DNA from: Trigonopsis variabilis
Lineage: Eukaryota > Ascomycota > Trigonopsidomycetes > Trigonopsidales > Trigonopsidaceae
DNA length: 64,000 bases
Direction: 5' to 3'
Assembly: GCA_003707065.3 (NCBI GenBank)
Contig: PPXM03000010.1
Location: 434,001 to 498,000, forward strand
The notes below the pieces were generated by a model. That model was not told the DNA's origin. It made no database searches and was given only the letters and a program-made list of their open reading frames with translations. Positions 10,995 to 21,808 of this stretch are shown here, in pieces. Both the position numbers and the translations under genes were made by a program. Within the stretch, counting starts at the first letter, position 1, and every line of letters starts with the position of its first letter.

Positions 10995-12257
10995 ATGAAG
11001 TCAGGCGAAATCATATATGCGGAGGTCCAGCCCATTAATGAACCAGTATTTTTAGGTGAGTGATATTATATGAAGCAGTTTAATGGATAGGTTCATTTAC
11101 TGGGGTCAGAGTGGCGCCTGAGACCACGTTTACCGTGGCCGAAGGAAAAGGAGAGTATGTCGTCCATGGGGAATCATCAAGAATGGTATATGATGGAGAA
11201 AGCCTTTCAAATGATGACGCGTAAGAGGGTAGACATACAGAGACTAAGTGAAAGGTACTATTTAGCATTATACGATGATAAGAACCAAACACTAGAGCTT
11301 TGTCAGGCTCCCATGATAGATATTAGGAGTCGTGTGAAGAGAAAACGCAAGACAGCGGATACTGTTTCCGCAGATCAAACTAACTTGGCTCGTCGACAAG
11401 CTCTTGGAGAAGCGTTCGGGACGAAGAAGGCCAAAAAGGCAATTTCAGATCTCCAACGTAACGCGATTAACAGCGGAGATCTCATTGATCTACAGCAAGA
11501 TATCACTGAAAATGTTAAGGAAGCCACTTCGTCATTACCGACTCTTTTAAAGCTCGAAGAGGAGCTGGACGACGAGCGACCAATTCCTAAACCCAACCTG
11601 GAAGCTACCCGAGTCGAAGACGTTTATCCGATATCATCCGTTGTCTCAGAGAAGGAGTGGAATGTCATACTGGCTGGTCCAATCATCAGCGAGAAAGATG
11701 CTCAGAAACGACTGCAAATGTTACCATATCAATCCTCACAGTATATATCTGCTGCATTGACTGCTATTGAGGGGCCTCAGCATACTGAGAAGGCCAAACT
11801 TCTTTACTATATTTCACTTTTGATGGGATTATATCATAACCGCCGCACTGGGATTAAGAAAGCTTTGGCCGCAAAGTTAAATAACCCATCTGAAGTACTT
11901 TTGGATGGCCTATTATCTAGATATACTCAGAAACGGGGTACTATGGTAGGTAAATCGAAGTCTTTTGCTTTTATCATCGATCCTAAGCTGGAAGACAAGT
12001 TGCTTTGTCATCTTTTGGCTCTCTGCCTCCGCCTTGATAATTTTATTGTTGAAACGACACCATTGGCTCAAGAATTATCAATCAAACCTCTTAAAATTAA
12101 CGAGCTTTTTAAAGCTCTAGGATGCCAGGTTAAAAACTGTACCACAACTCAACGAGAGGCGCTCGGGCTGAGCGTTGCAGAAGCTGCGAATTATAAACTT
12201 GCGTCTTTGAATATTCCGTTCAAGCTTCCTCAGGTAGCAAGACGAAGACGGCGGTAG
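10995..12257 (+). CDS. RPA49: DNA-directed RNA polymerase I subunit A49
   Basis: A49 forms a TFIIF-like heterodimer with A34.5 and has a C-terminal tandem winged helix that helps Pol I initiation. Three exons (10995-11055, 11091-11220, 11255-12257) join in frame to 397 residues. The dimerisation part (SFTGVRVAPETTF, GEYVVHGESSRMVYDG) is followed by the linker RRQALGEAFGTKKAKKAISD, nearly identical to yeast, then YPISSVVSEKEW and the winged helices (KAKLLYYISLLMGLYHNRR, LEDKLLCHLLALCLRLDNFI). It ends in the basic tail PQVARRRRR. An upstream in-frame ATG at 10944 would add 17 residues (MFFGLFAVGSNGALQIF), so the start is uncertain. The main exon alone lacks the dimerisation domain, so the two small upstream exons matter. 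Confidence 0.92.
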
Positions 12258-12428
12258 GGAGTGTGTGAAGGCCCCGATGTATTCATAGCTGGTTGTACAG
12301 ATAAGAAAAGTTTTCGAGCTCAATTTTTAGCTTGCTCCTCATTACTGAAGACGCGATCTTGTTCAACGACTTACGATGGTACTATGAGTGGTTCGTTATT
12401 CATTAATGTACACCCACAGCATCGACAA

Positions 12429-13022
12429 CTAGACCAAACCAAGTTTCTGATTTAGCGACTTCAAGGCCGACTTTACTTCACCATCCTGATCATGACGTAG
12501 TCCATTTTCGAGAGTGATTTTCGCATCATAGAGCTTACCTAGGTTTTCGAGACATTTTGCCTTTCTATAATAAGCTTTGACAGCCGTCGTATCAAAGTCC
12601 AGTGCTAATGAAGCGTCAATCAGAGCATCTGGCCACTCCGACTGCTGCATGTAGGCAAAAGCCCGATTACAGAGAATCGTCGAGATCTCCTTGCAAGTGA
12701 ACATTGCCGACTCCCATAGAGCTCGTCGCTGAGCCATTTCAAGAGCCAAGGAGTAGAGTCGAATAGCATCTGGAATTTGATTTTTCTTGAGGCTCTCATT
12801 CCCAGCATCTTTCAGTTTTTTCACTTGATTAGCAAGGGGGCCATTGACTGTATTCGGTGGTGCTGGGACCTCTGCATTCAGTCCAACTAGGTCCTTCACA
12901 AGTCGGTTCAAGCGTGCTAGGTCCTTCTCAATTTCAGAATTAACGAATGATTCATCTATAGAGATAATTTTAGAAGTTGGATCCATGGACACTGGCAGAA
13001 AGTTCTCTGGGGTCGACGCCAT
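12429..13022 (-). CDS. SEC72: TPR protein of the ER translocon, Sec72-like
   Basis: Sec72 is a fungal cytosolic subunit of the Sec62/63 post-translational translocation complex and uses TPRs to dock Hsp70. The single exon encodes 197 residues. The N-terminus (FLPVSMDPTSKIISIDESFV, then LNRLVKDLVGLNAEVPAPPN) is typical of Sec72. It is followed by the dipeptide-carboxylate-type TPRs: VKKLKDAGNESLKKNQIPDA, IRLYSLALEMAQRRALWE, LCNRAFAYMQQSEWPDALID, AVKAYYRKAKCLENLGKLYD. No membrane segment is present, as expected. The gene converges on RPA49, with about 170 bp between stops. A generic TPR co-chaperone (Cns1/TTC4) is the alternative but is longer. Confidence 0.75.
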   Translation of the reverse strand: MASTPENFLPVSMDPTSKIISIDESFVNSEIEKDLARLNRLVKDLVGLNAEVPAPPNTVNGPLANQVKKLKDAGNESLKKNQIPDAIRLYSLALEMAQRRALWESAMFTCKEISTILCNRAFAYMQQSEWPDALIDASLALDFDTTAVKAYYRKAKCLENLGKLYDAKITLENGLRHDQDGEVKSALKSLNQKLGLV

Positions 13023-14163
13023 GGTAAAATTGGTCCACTAGTAAGGGCAGGTTCAGCGTGGTGACGAAAGTAACAACGGACCATCAGCAGTCATATTTCA
13101 ACAAATCTCCCTTTTTACTTTCTAGGAGGGAATTATGCTTCACATGATTAGAGTCAAAGGAAAATGAGAAATTAGGAATCCACTCATATCGCTTCCTCGA
13201 TGTCTTGCCTCTCTGGTTCTTAGAGGGACTGGTGCAAGAATCTTTCTAAGGTGGCTCTTGGCAGTAATATGACATATGAGAAATACTAGCTCATAATCAG
13301 CAAATGTTTAGAAAAACAACATGCTTTGAGCTCTATAAAGTATAGATGGCCTATGAGTATACCCATGATGCCTCGAACTCGACCATTCACCCGCCACAAA
13401 CTTGATTAACTTTTGAATCTATAGGATAGTTTTCTGAGTATTCTGTCGTTCGGCATTCTTCTCTCACATATGCATAAGTTTGATACCATCCTGTGAAGGA
13501 AGCACAATACTTGCTAATGGTCGATAAGATTGGTCTTAGTATCCTTGTTCATATTATTCATTACCATCGGCTACTGGTTAGTATTCTGATGATCGGTCGG
13601 GAAGAAGTAGCTATCTGGATTTCTCTCTATCGTTTGACTTGTGGAACATGTTTTGCCTTTGCAATTCCTCCTTTATCTAAAATCTGACAAAGTGTCAACC
13701 TTCAAATATAATGTCGGAGTATAGTGGTTATTGTTCTTATTCTGCTTCATACCATACTTGACCCTTGGGGATTTCCGTGAGAAGAGGTTCTTTGGAGTCA
13801 ATGACAATGTCCATGACTGATATGACTCCATAGCTGTTCCTTTATCTATAAGACACAGCGAATCGCTTGTTTATGCGTTGCTCGAGGTTTTGCTATCCAT
13901 TCGATCAAAAAACTAGCAGTGCATGTGTCTCAGCTACATGGATGCAAACAGGTGCAATCTGAAAACTCTGTATTATTCTAAGATTTAGGAAGAAAGCGAC
14001 TTGCCTCTATGCGCGGCGTACAAGCGGAGAGTGCTGACTTCATGTGATGGGCCGCAAAAGCTGCGGCGACGCAGATATAAATTTCTCTGCCATGCCCGCA
14101 CTTCATTTGTCTTTTTTACTGGTTTCTCTTTGCTTGTCTTCTTTCCCGCGTTATTGATAGCTC
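13023..14163. other. Intergenic region between divergent SEC72 and the small membrane protein gene
   Basis: 1.14 kb without a convincing gene. One 64-codon open frame at 13493 has no homology or splice support. The last 150 bp before 14164 contain a TATAAA-like stretch (near 14075) that could serve the plus-strand gene. Confidence 0.4.
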
Positions 14164-14739
14164 ATGATTATGTCTAACCTATTTCCCAGCCCCACATTAC
14201 CCGTTATCGCACAGGCTGGTGCCAGGTATTCATCTATGGATATATGCACCATGACTAATTCCCTAGTACGAATGCGCCCGTACCATCTGGGGGCTATAAC
14301 TCTGATTCACAAAAGTGCCCTACGAGTGGCTCAAGCAATAAATGTGGGTCATTGGCTTGCACTGTGTGCTTTCTTGTTTCTCTTGCCTTGGCTGCATTGC
14401 CCGTTATTATTTTTGTGATTTCTGTTATCTCGGTGATAGCAGTTGTTGCCGTCCTTGGCATTGGTACCGTCGGTGCGTGGCTTATGGCAAATGGTAGGAT
14501 CTACTTCATTTCAATTATTTCTAACAGGACTAGGTGCTATTCTCTTAGCTGTCCTTTTGGGTATCGGACTTATTGGCCTTGGTGTTGGTGGCTTTGTCGG
14601 TCTTATTTGTTTTTCAATACGTCTATTGTTGCGCTTGCTGAAAGTGCTCTCCAGATTGCTGAAGGAGCCCAGCTGCAAAGACCCCTGTCGTCCTTCTAAG
14701 CCCTGCAATCATCCAAAGGCTCCCCCAAAGAAGTGCTAA
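14164..14739 (+). CDS. Small glycine-rich two-segment membrane protein with a Cys/Pro/Lys tail
   Basis: Not recognised. Three exons (14164-14225, 14267-14493, 14528-14739) join in frame across 41- and 34-nt introns with good GACTAAT and CTAAC branch sites, giving 166 residues. The layout is a ~50-residue polar head with three Cys (KCPTSGSSNKCGSLACTVC), a long hydrophobic stretch (VSLALAALPVIIFVISVISV and beyond), a second glycine-zipper-like stretch (LGIGLIGLGVGGFVGLICF), a basic amphipathic helix (RLLLRLLKVLSRLLKE), and a tail CKDPCRPSKPCNHPKAPPKKC. Spacing of small residues suggests tight helix packing or oligomerisation. It could be secreted-path or plasma-membrane located; no classical signal peptide is seen. 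Gene reality is supported by consistent splicing; function is unknown. Confidence 0.7.
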
Positions 14740-15080
14740 GGATCGTGGCATGATTAAATAGCGAAACTAGGAAGGAGAGGTTAGAATACTAGTGAATATA
14801 TTCTGTATACTTAATGGGTGCATCTTATTACTCTGAATGGTCGCTTTTCTTTTTTTTTTTTTCTGTTGGCGCTAGACTCTGTAAAAAAGCATTGTGCTCT
14901 TGATTCGTAATGTGGATGCAAGTCTTTTTCCCTTTTCCATTAATAAGTTTGTCGCCAAAGCTTTTATCCACCTTTGGCTCGCTATTAAGAAGCGTGAGTT
15001 CTCGAGAGTTGTCTCTTGCTTTTCTTAGCTCCATTCTGCTCATGACTGGGTAGGGTGACGCGAAGAGCGACGCGTCTGCC
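14740..15080. promoter_or_regulatory. Gap with an ACGCGT box just before the T5orf172 gene
   Basis: 340 bp including a T-rich run near 14850. ACGCGT (an MCB-type element) lies at 15070-15075, only five bases before the ATG at 15081, so it would sit in the leader. Functional meaning is doubtful for a single box. Confidence 0.3.
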
Positions 15081-16130
15081 ATGTCAGTTCGGCATACCTG
15101 CCAGGCCATCGCAACTTCAAGTGGACAAAGGTGCAGACGACAGATCCGAGCTACTGAGAGCTTTTGCTATCAACATTCCAGCTCACATGCGAGTACTAAT
15201 CCAACGCCAGGCATGGGTAAGCCGAAGATCAACGAACTCTCTGGTCGGGCACAGCCCACTACAGACAAGGAAGAAACCAGAAAGACTTCAAGAAATAAAG
15301 GAGGCTTCGGAAGATATTTCAAGACTCTATTAACATGCTGTATCACAGGAGGAGCCCAAAGAGAACCGGAGAATAGTGGGAATACCCGAGGAGGCAGACT
15401 AGCTACGGAACACCGACGCAATATGAATACTAGCACTGACGCTAGAATGGGTTCAGCTACTAGAAACCTAATGTCTATACAGACAGGAATAATAGTGAAG
15501 CCCTCAGTGCGAACAGACGGAATGATCAAGGCAGAACTGGATAGCGCAGATAACAATATCGTTAGGTCGATTCCAGGGTATTCTCCGATCTTGGAGAGTT
15601 TGATAGATCTACGGGCGAATCAGCGAGCCCGGATCATAGCCGAGATGAACAAGCCGCTCTCATTGAGTGAAGAGCCGGGGTTTATTTACATGTATCGGCT
15701 TTCAAATCTTCAAGGGCGCGGTCTTGCAGCGGATAGTCTAGTGAGTAAGAAGCTCGAAAACTATGAACTGTATAAGATAGGCCGAAGTGGGAATGTGAGA
15801 CGGAGGATGGGACAATGGGCAAATCAATGCGGGAGAGAAATTACGTTGGCCAGATATTTTCCTGACTCAGTTGAAGGAGGTCAGCTCTGTCAGGCGACGC
15901 ATCGGGCCGAGCGACTTGTTCACTTGGAGCTATGGGCAAGATATCGTCAGATTTTGACAAATCAGGGGGTGTCTGACCCTCCCGATTCGAATCGAGGACG
16001 AAGAAAACGAGGAATATGGTGTCCTACATGTCATAGAGCGCATTTAGAATGGTTCGCCATACCAACAAAAGAGGTTGAGCAAGTTGAGGGAATTATTAGC
16101 AAATGGGTCAAGTACGTTGGGATAATCTGA
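15081..16130 (+). CDS. T5orf172 (DUF1766) domain protein, GIY-YIG superfamily-like
   Basis: The single exon encodes 349 residues. The N-terminus has a small Cys/His unit (CQAIATSSGQRCRRQI then CYQH), consistent with a zinc-binding knuckle. After a ~150-residue basic, low-complexity linker comes the domain: GFIYMYRLSNLQ, then LYKIGRSGNVRRRMGQWANQ (the KIG-R-NV-RR-W pattern of T5orf172), then CQATHRAERLVHLELWARYR with its conserved His/Glu helix. It ends with a second Cys/His unit (CPTCHRAHLEWF). Fungal genomes often carry several such proteins; the family is linked to DNA binding or nuclease folds, but fungal members have no established role. The start at 15081 is the first ATG before the Cys/His unit. 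Confidence 0.75.
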   Translation: MSVRHTCQAIATSSGQRCRRQIRATESFCYQHSSSHASTNPTPGMGKPKINELSGRAQPTTDKEETRKTSRNKGGFGRYFKTLLTCCITGGAQREPENSGNTRGGRLATEHRRNMNTSTDARMGSATRNLMSIQTGIIVKPSVRTDGMIKAELDSADNNIVRSIPGYSPILESLIDLRANQRARIIAEMNKPLSLSEEPGFIYMYRLSNLQGRGLAADSLVSKKLENYELYKIGRSGNVRRRMGQWANQCGREITLARYFPDSVEGGQLCQATHRAERLVHLELWARYRQILTNQGVSDPPDSNRGRRKRGIWCPTCHRAHLEWFAIPTKEVEQVEGIISKWVKYVGII

Positions 16131-16452
16131 CGCGGTTGGGAAATGAGATTGATGTAACGGCTACCGTGCGACCGTGTTAGGTAATAGATTTAGAAGGACT
16201 GATGGACTCAGGGGAAAAAAGGCAACTTGTTTGCACTTCTATTGGGATTGTAATATTAATAATTGTTGCGAGTTCCCAAGAGATTTTTTCTAACTCAATC
16301 TAATTATGCAAGTGCGTCAGATAGCAGGGCCTAAGTTAGTTACAGCTCTCACACAGATGATAAATCCAAGACACCCTGTTGTGACGTAGTTGCCTCCGAT
16401 AAGCCGTAAGGTCCCATTATCAGCCATCGTCATCTCTAATCTCGTCTCAATA
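16131..16452. other. Intergenic region after the T5orf172 gene
   Basis: About 320 bp between tandem genes. Nothing distinctive is seen. Confidence 0.35.
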
Positions 16453-17734
16453 ATGGCTTATCATAGCTCTCCCACGGGACCATTGATACCTTCTCAAGAG
16501 AGGGGGGCTGTGTCTGATTTTAGGACACGTGAAGGTGCCTACGGTGCCCACTTGGTCGAACCGTCGATCACTCATAGTGAAGAATGGGTTGTCTTTTCCG
16601 CTGATAGGGATCAGTCTGATGAACATGACTCGTCTCTCTCGGATGATCATGTATTGGATCAGCTGTTGGATATAAATGGAGAGGATCAGGTGAGTTTAAG
16701 TAGAGGCGATAGAGCTGCGACCCAGAGAGCTGAAGGAAATCAAGTTCATCTTAATAGCAGCTGGTGGTTCGATATATGGTCAGACATGACAGCAGTCAGT
16801 ATCGGCTACTCTTCGTCTTGATGTGCGCTCTTGATTCAAATCCATATTCGGCCGGCTCTGTCACTAGCCACTTCAGACGGCTAACGTATCTAGAGTCTTT
16901 CTTTACCTTTGCACGATGGAACTGGGAGTTTTATAAACTCGCTTCATAGCTCAGACTTTAACGAGAGAATCAATGCTTGGAGATTGGAACAATCTCAAGC
17001 CATGCTGAGTGAGTTTCAACGACTCCAACTTCGCGACAGCCAGCTCTGCTCCGATCGATCATCATCATCCTCTGATTGGGCTCTTTCAGAGCAAGACGCT
17101 GATACGGCCTCTTTCGAGTTACTATCGGATGAACCAACTGTCTCATTCCACTTTCTTTCTCCTCGATCATCTCAGCATTCGCCTTATATCCCGCCATCAG
17201 CTTCCTCAGCAAAGTTTGCGAAATTCTCCGAGTCTACAACTGTTTTTTTTCGAAGCTTATTTGGACTGGAAAACTCCGTATTAGATGCTCTATATTCCGA
17301 TCTATATCCTGGCGGGGATGTGGTAGAGCCTGACTGGCAATCAGCAAGCCAGTCGGGTGATTTACCCTCTGCATCTGAGTCACGACTTTATCGTGTTGTC
17401 CGGAAAGAACTCTATTTCCTGTTCTCTCCCTCGCTTCCCACCGATCAGCCGGCCTTGATGCCTGATTTTAAACCTGAGATATCTTTGGATGTCGCCATTC
17501 GTGCCATAATTGGCCTTAGGCTCGATAAGAAGGAGCATAGAGAGTCGGGGTTGAAGCTGTTGGTTGCTTGCATCACTAATGGGCTGAGGCGAGGACGAGG
17601 ACGAGGACAAGGACAAGGACGAGAACAACCATGCGAGGCGATCAATCACCATCGCTCTCGACGAGTCATGGACAGACGCTTACCTCCAAGCCGACGTCTA
17701 CGGCCAGCACTTGCTCATCCTTTTGTTGCACTGA
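16453..17734 (+). CDS. Conserved-looking Ser/acidic-rich fungal protein, function unknown
   Basis: Not recognised. Exon 1 is 16453-16794, ending ...WWFDIWSDMTA at donor GTCAGT; exon 2 starts at 16894 after a CTAAC...CTAG acceptor. A structured look is suggested by WWFDIWSDM, the helix ERINAWRLEQSQAMLSEFQR, and FFRSLFGLENSVLDALYSDL. Past residue ~335 two endings are possible. Unspliced reading gives an Arg/Gly-Gln tail to 17829 (425 aa). Removing a 31-nt intron at 17563-17593 (branch CACTAAT) gives an Asp/Glu/Lys run then RRSITIALDESWTDAYLQAD, stopping at 17734 (383 aa). I prefer the spliced form because that last stretch reads like ordered protein and has normal composition, whereas the other frame is a basic simple repeat. 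No membrane segment is seen. Confidence 0.6.
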
Positions 17735-17981
17735 AGAGTCGCGCGTCTAGCAGTCGCACACGATCGAGTCGATCCACTCGGCCGTATTGGCATGACCGTT
17801 CCAGCATGGCATCGGTGGAAGTGTTTTGAACTCACGGTTCGCATGGCTACGGCATGAATTCTTTTTAATGTTAGTAATGGTATAAAATCGATCGGAACTA
17901 GAAAAGACGTAAGGCAAAAAAACATACGGCGGGGACGACGAACGACGCCAATTACTTTTGTAAAATGTACAACGGCTTTGT

Positions 17982-18545
17982 TTAAACCTTGAAACCGCGA
18001 GATCTTCGGCGACCACGAGCACGCTCAAATTTGCGGCCAGTAGACAAGATACGGGGAGCCTTGTGCTTGTGAGGGCCAAAGCCAAAGTGACGAACGGCCT
18101 CTCGCGAGTTCTTGGGGCCCCGAAGAAGAAGAGTGTTTTTACCAGTAGGAGCCCGTTTAGCAAGTTGGTCCAAAGTAATGGCCTCACCGCCAGCAGCGAC
18201 GATTCGGGTCTTGGCGCCTTGAGTGAACCGGAGAGCAGCAACGGTCAGCTTGGGGACATCAGCATCAGAAACGATGCGGACATCATCCGTAACGGTACCA
18301 ACAACGACAATGACTTTGTCGGGTTGAGCTTGAGCGTTTCGAATGATTGACGAGATAGACACAGGGGGTCGGTTGATCTTGGACAAAAAGAGACGCTTAA
18401 GGACGACCTTGTTAAAGGACGAGTCAGTCCGGCGAGCCAAGAAACGGTAGAGTTTCACGAGAAGACCGAGGTAAGGGTTCTCGGACTTAGGAGCTTGGCG
18501 ATGCGAAGATCGCTGATGCTGTTTCGTACTGTGGTCCTTTCCCAT
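17982..18545 (-). CDS. RPL18: 60S ribosomal protein L18 (eL18)
   Basis: eL18 is a core protein of the large subunit. The frame runs upstream to 18746, but the conserved start is [14 protein letters not shown] at 18545, giving 187 residues as in yeast eL18 (186). The whole chain is diagnostic: [108 protein letters not shown], and the tail [20 protein letters not shown]. The upstream frame ([10 protein letters not shown]...) is leader, not protein. TCACGTGG lies at 18642-18649, about 100 bp upstream. The gene converges on the unknown protein gene at 16453. Confidence 0.96.
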   Translation of the reverse strand: MGKDHSTKQHQRSSHRQAPKSENPYLGLLVKLYRFLARRTDSSFNKVVLKRLFLSKINRPPVSISSIIRNAQAQPDKVIVVVGTVTDDVRIVSDADVPKLTVAALRFTQGAKTRIVAAGGEAITLDQLAKRAPTGKNTLLLRGPKNSREAVRHFGFGPHKHKAPRILSTGRKFERARGRRRSRGFKV

Positions 18546-18642
18546 GGTGTAAGGATGAAGGGCATGTGCGTTGATTGACAAGACAGTACGGGCCAACGCA
18601 GTCACGCAAACCCTGGAAAGCAGTTTCTGCAACATAGTTAAG

Positions 18643-18648
18643 TCACGT
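18643..18648. promoter_or_regulatory. Cbf1-type E-box (TCACGTG) upstream of RPL18
   Basis: CACGTG with 5' T on the plus strand, about 100 bp upstream of the RPL18 start. RPL41 carries the same motif at a similar distance, so shared Cbf1 control of ribosomal-protein genes is a reasonable inference. Confidence 0.45.
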
Positions 18649-18858
18649 GGTTGCACGAGGATGCAACCTAAACCTGAAAACTTCATTTTTATGATGTCTC
18701 GTAGGTATGGCTGAAGGGATTCCTGGTACACTGAAGAGCCTCTCATAGTGGAAAGAAGATTTATTTGTTAACACGAGTCTTCGTACTAATAAAAGATCAT
18801 TTTTCATGATCGCTAGTTTTTGCTCGGTATATTTATCATTGTATACACTAATTTACAT

Positions 18859-19930
18859 TCAGATTGTAGCATTCTTTTTGCCTTGCAGAGCGTCCTTTAC
18901 AACCTCATATGTGAGCCAGCTACTCGCCATGCTTGGAGCGACTTTCTATTATTAGTACCGGTAGAGATTCCAACGCACCAGCAAGTTAGCCGAGATGCCT
19001 CGATAAAGGCCTAGGAAACCTTCGGATTTAATGATTTGGGTGATGGCATCCCAGACTGAATTGTAGTGGTAGCCTAAATCAGAGACGGCAAGAACTTGGA
19101 ATCGCCGACGAAGGACATCAAAAGGATAAGTTAAAGATTGGGCGACCGCTCCACTAAGAGCACCAGCAACCAATTTCCCCCATGTTCCAGGTTGAACTTC
19201 TCCGGCCGGGGTGAACCAGTCTCGGATTGATTCATAGACAGCAAAGTTCAGTCCCACATAAGGCGCCACTCCTAGGACAGTAGGGACAAGGCCTCGATAT
19301 AGTCCAATAATTCCGCCCTCACTGGAGTACATGTGTTTTAGTGTGAACCACATTCCCGGGGGTTTTCGGTGCGCATGATGATTGAAACTGGCAGTCTGGA
19401 TCGAAAGCCTTGTTCGAACTATATCCAAAGGATATGTAACTACCACACAGGTGATGCCAGCCAACGCCCCACTCAATAGACGGCCGTAGGTATCGAGATC
19501 AGCTTGACCAGGATATATCAGGAGCTTCTAGGTGAGCCAAGAGAGCCATGAAAAATAAAAAAACAAAACTAAACAGACTTACCTGTTTATATATAGTATA
19601 ACTGCCGTATTGAACGGCACTATATGGCACGATTCGCACGCAGTTTGTACCGTTTCCTCGCATGAACCCTCGCCAGCCTTCCTCCTGCCACATTTTCTTT
19701 AGCGTACCAGTAACACCAATATAAGACGGCGATCCGGGGATCTGCACCTGGAATAGAATCTTCATTCGTTCCAACGGACTGACCACAGTCCTAGACACCG
19801 CGCCGGCAGCCCCGCCAGCGAGAAAGGCCGACACAGTCGGTGTAGCTAGCCAGTCCGAGAACGACCGCAGAGTACCCTTAATACGTGATGTACTCTCAGG
19901 CCTCTTGGCCTCGAGAGAAGTCGCGGTCAT
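18859..19930 (-). CDS. Mitochondrial carrier, APS/PAPS transporter type (YPR011C-like)
   Basis: Yeast Ypr011c carries adenosine 5'-phosphosulfate and PAPS across the inner mitochondrial membrane. Three exons (19930-19583, 19527-18979, 18945-18859) give 327 residues with three Px[DE]xx[KR] repeats: SPLERMKILFQVQ, YPLDIVRTRLSIQTA and YPFDVLRRRFQVLA. The last two stretches and PPGMWFTLKHMYSSEGGIIG match Ypr011c closely. The short third exon supplies the end of helix 6 (KVAPSMASSWLTYE) after a 33-nt intron with a TACTAAT branch; without it the protein looks truncated at GISANLL. CACGTG sits only four bases upstream of the ATG (19935-19940), notable because Cbf1 controls sulfur assimilation in yeast. 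Substrate is inferred from similarity. Confidence 0.85.
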
Positions 19931-19934
19931 CTAT

Positions 19935-19940
19935 CACGTG
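19935..19940. promoter_or_regulatory. Cbf1-type E-box abutting the carrier start codon
   Basis: TCACGTGC ends within a few bases of the ATG (19930, minus strand). Either transcription starts very close to the ATG or the box lies in the leader. Confidence 0.4.
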
Positions 19941-21808
19941 CGGATTAGTGGTCGGCGTTGGTTGGGTCGAAAAGTCTAGTCGGTCGCGACCGGTTGCACC
20001 CGACAGTAGCTGATAGAGAGGGATCAATACCAATTACAAAATACTACATGCTAAAAGCTGCTACTCTCCTTTGATACCAGTCGGTGGTTCTGATGGACTA
20101 GCATCTGGCACCATTGCAGCCCTATAGCTTGTTTTCTGAGAGCGGTCCTATGGTGGTCACGATCTTATAGTTTCGCAAACGGAGATGAATATTAGCAGTG
20201 GCCGCAAAATGATCGCTTTGCTGGGGAGTCGTTGGGGCTCTGTCAATCTGCAACTGTCATTGATCTCTATTAACGTTTTGGAGTTGTTTTGGGTCTCTTG
20301 GGTGGGCCAATGTAATGACATTTACGTTAGGCAGGATTGGCAGTTAGTGGTAACAATCTCCACTGCGGTTGCTACCAGCGAGTGTAATCACCAAAAGAAA
20401 CTTGTCTGTATTACTCTAAGTACATGCTTATATAGTCCCAGTAATGGATCAGGTCATTATCAAAGTGGTCCGACTAATGGTCTGACTTCTGACGAATCCC
20501 TGATCCTCAATCATAGTATCATCCTTGAAGTCTGGCGAGACAGGTGGAATCGTTACGACCGATTCGTAACAGTTGACTACCGACCGTTACGTTCTTCTGA
20601 CGTACATAGCTAATCTCCTGAAATCCCCTGAGGTCATCTCCTTGTAAGCTTGGCTATGGAATGAGGTCGATTTTGGTTCTACTAGTATTACTCTAATTGT
20701 GGTTAACATTAGTGCTACTGGACTGGTGCATCAATTGCTAAAAGTTGGCTGAGGAGAGGTATTTCGCTCTCTACTATTGTCTATTATTCAAATAAAATAA
20801 TGGCTGTGCAGTATAATGAAGGTTGTTTTACTGTTTCAAAATTATAATTGCAATTCTAAATAATTAATATACCGATCGAGAGTATCCCAACTTAACTAGT
20901 CAATATGAATGTCACAGTGTCCAAGGAAGGCCAAGATTTTATTTTTACCATAGCACATAGTTCACTATGTACTATTATTGATCGTCCTGAGCCTAGATTA
21001 TCGATGTGTCGTTCAACTGGCCATGGAAGTTGTCCAGTCTTTTAGGTAATGTCAAGAATGGGAGGCTGAATATGCTCTACGAGCTAGTGCTGCAGATTTT
21101 CTCTTTTCTGTTCTTCTCTGCCGAAGAAATGCGCACATCACAGGTCGACTCTTTACAGCTGCTTACAGATGTACAAACATGTCCAGCGCAAAACTCGTCT
21201 ATACTACAAGTTTAAGCATGGGTCATTCACTCGTTTCGAGGAAGTTTCTTTTTCTCTGAGCAGTCTGAAAGATTCTTATTCGATCTGCACCATCGTCGCA
21301 AAACCGCGAATCAGTGGATATCCATTTTTGCTTCGACATTAATTTGTCTCAAATCTCGCTTCAACTGTGTCAATATGTACCATTCTATTATATACCCCTA
21401 CTCTTCTCATATCTGCATCAGAGTACAGATTATCGATGCGAAAGTATACTTGGAGGCGACGTTTCCGCCCACGCGCTCTAGAAATCCGTAATGCTTGTTC
21501 TATTTCCGACGGTCGCGCTACGCTCCATCACATGTTTTACCGCATCTTCTCAGCCGGCCGGTTTTTCTGTGGACCTACGAGTTTTATCTCGCATTTACAC
21601 GCATCTCCGCATCCTCTATTATGTCAAGAAATTTGATGTCGTTTCCGTTAATTTAACCGCCCACTAAACCCACAACAGTCAGCCTTGCACATTATAGCTA
21701 CATCCATACAAGCTGCAAGTATACCAGGCATCCATTTAAATAGCTGATTATCCATACTATCCACAATTCTAGACCTAACTTGCCGCTCAAACCTTGCTCT
21801 CTTAATTT
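19941..21808. other. Gene-poor region holding one LTR relic
   Basis: About 1.9 kb between the carrier promoter and the VAC7 3' end. Apart from the solo LTR at 20348-20571 I see no gene; the open frames here lack protein features, and 20700-20900 is AT-rich. Confidence 0.4.
20348..20571 (+). repeat. Solo LTR relic, copy 1
   Basis: This ~224-bp block reappears, inverted, at 63182-63401. By eye the copies are about 80-85% identical across their whole length. The ends carry a short inverted repeat of TG...CA type (TGGTAAC at the left, GTAACA at the right), and an internal TTATATAG box sets the likely sense strand as plus. These are the marks of an LTR without internal region. The flanks read GTTAG before and GTTGA after, only a weak match for a target duplication, so the copy seems old. 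Ty1/copia or Ty3/gypsy origin cannot be told from the LTR alone. Confidence 0.7.

Noticed and set aside
10598-11035. 145-codon minus-strand frame opposite RPA49 exon 1
   Set aside because: It overlaps the GNAT end and the RPA49 start on the other strand and shows no motif; it is a shadow frame.
18546-18746. 67-codon N-terminal extension of RPL18
   Set aside because: The ribosomal protein family starts at MGKDHS; the upstream part has no similarity and contains the promoter E-box.
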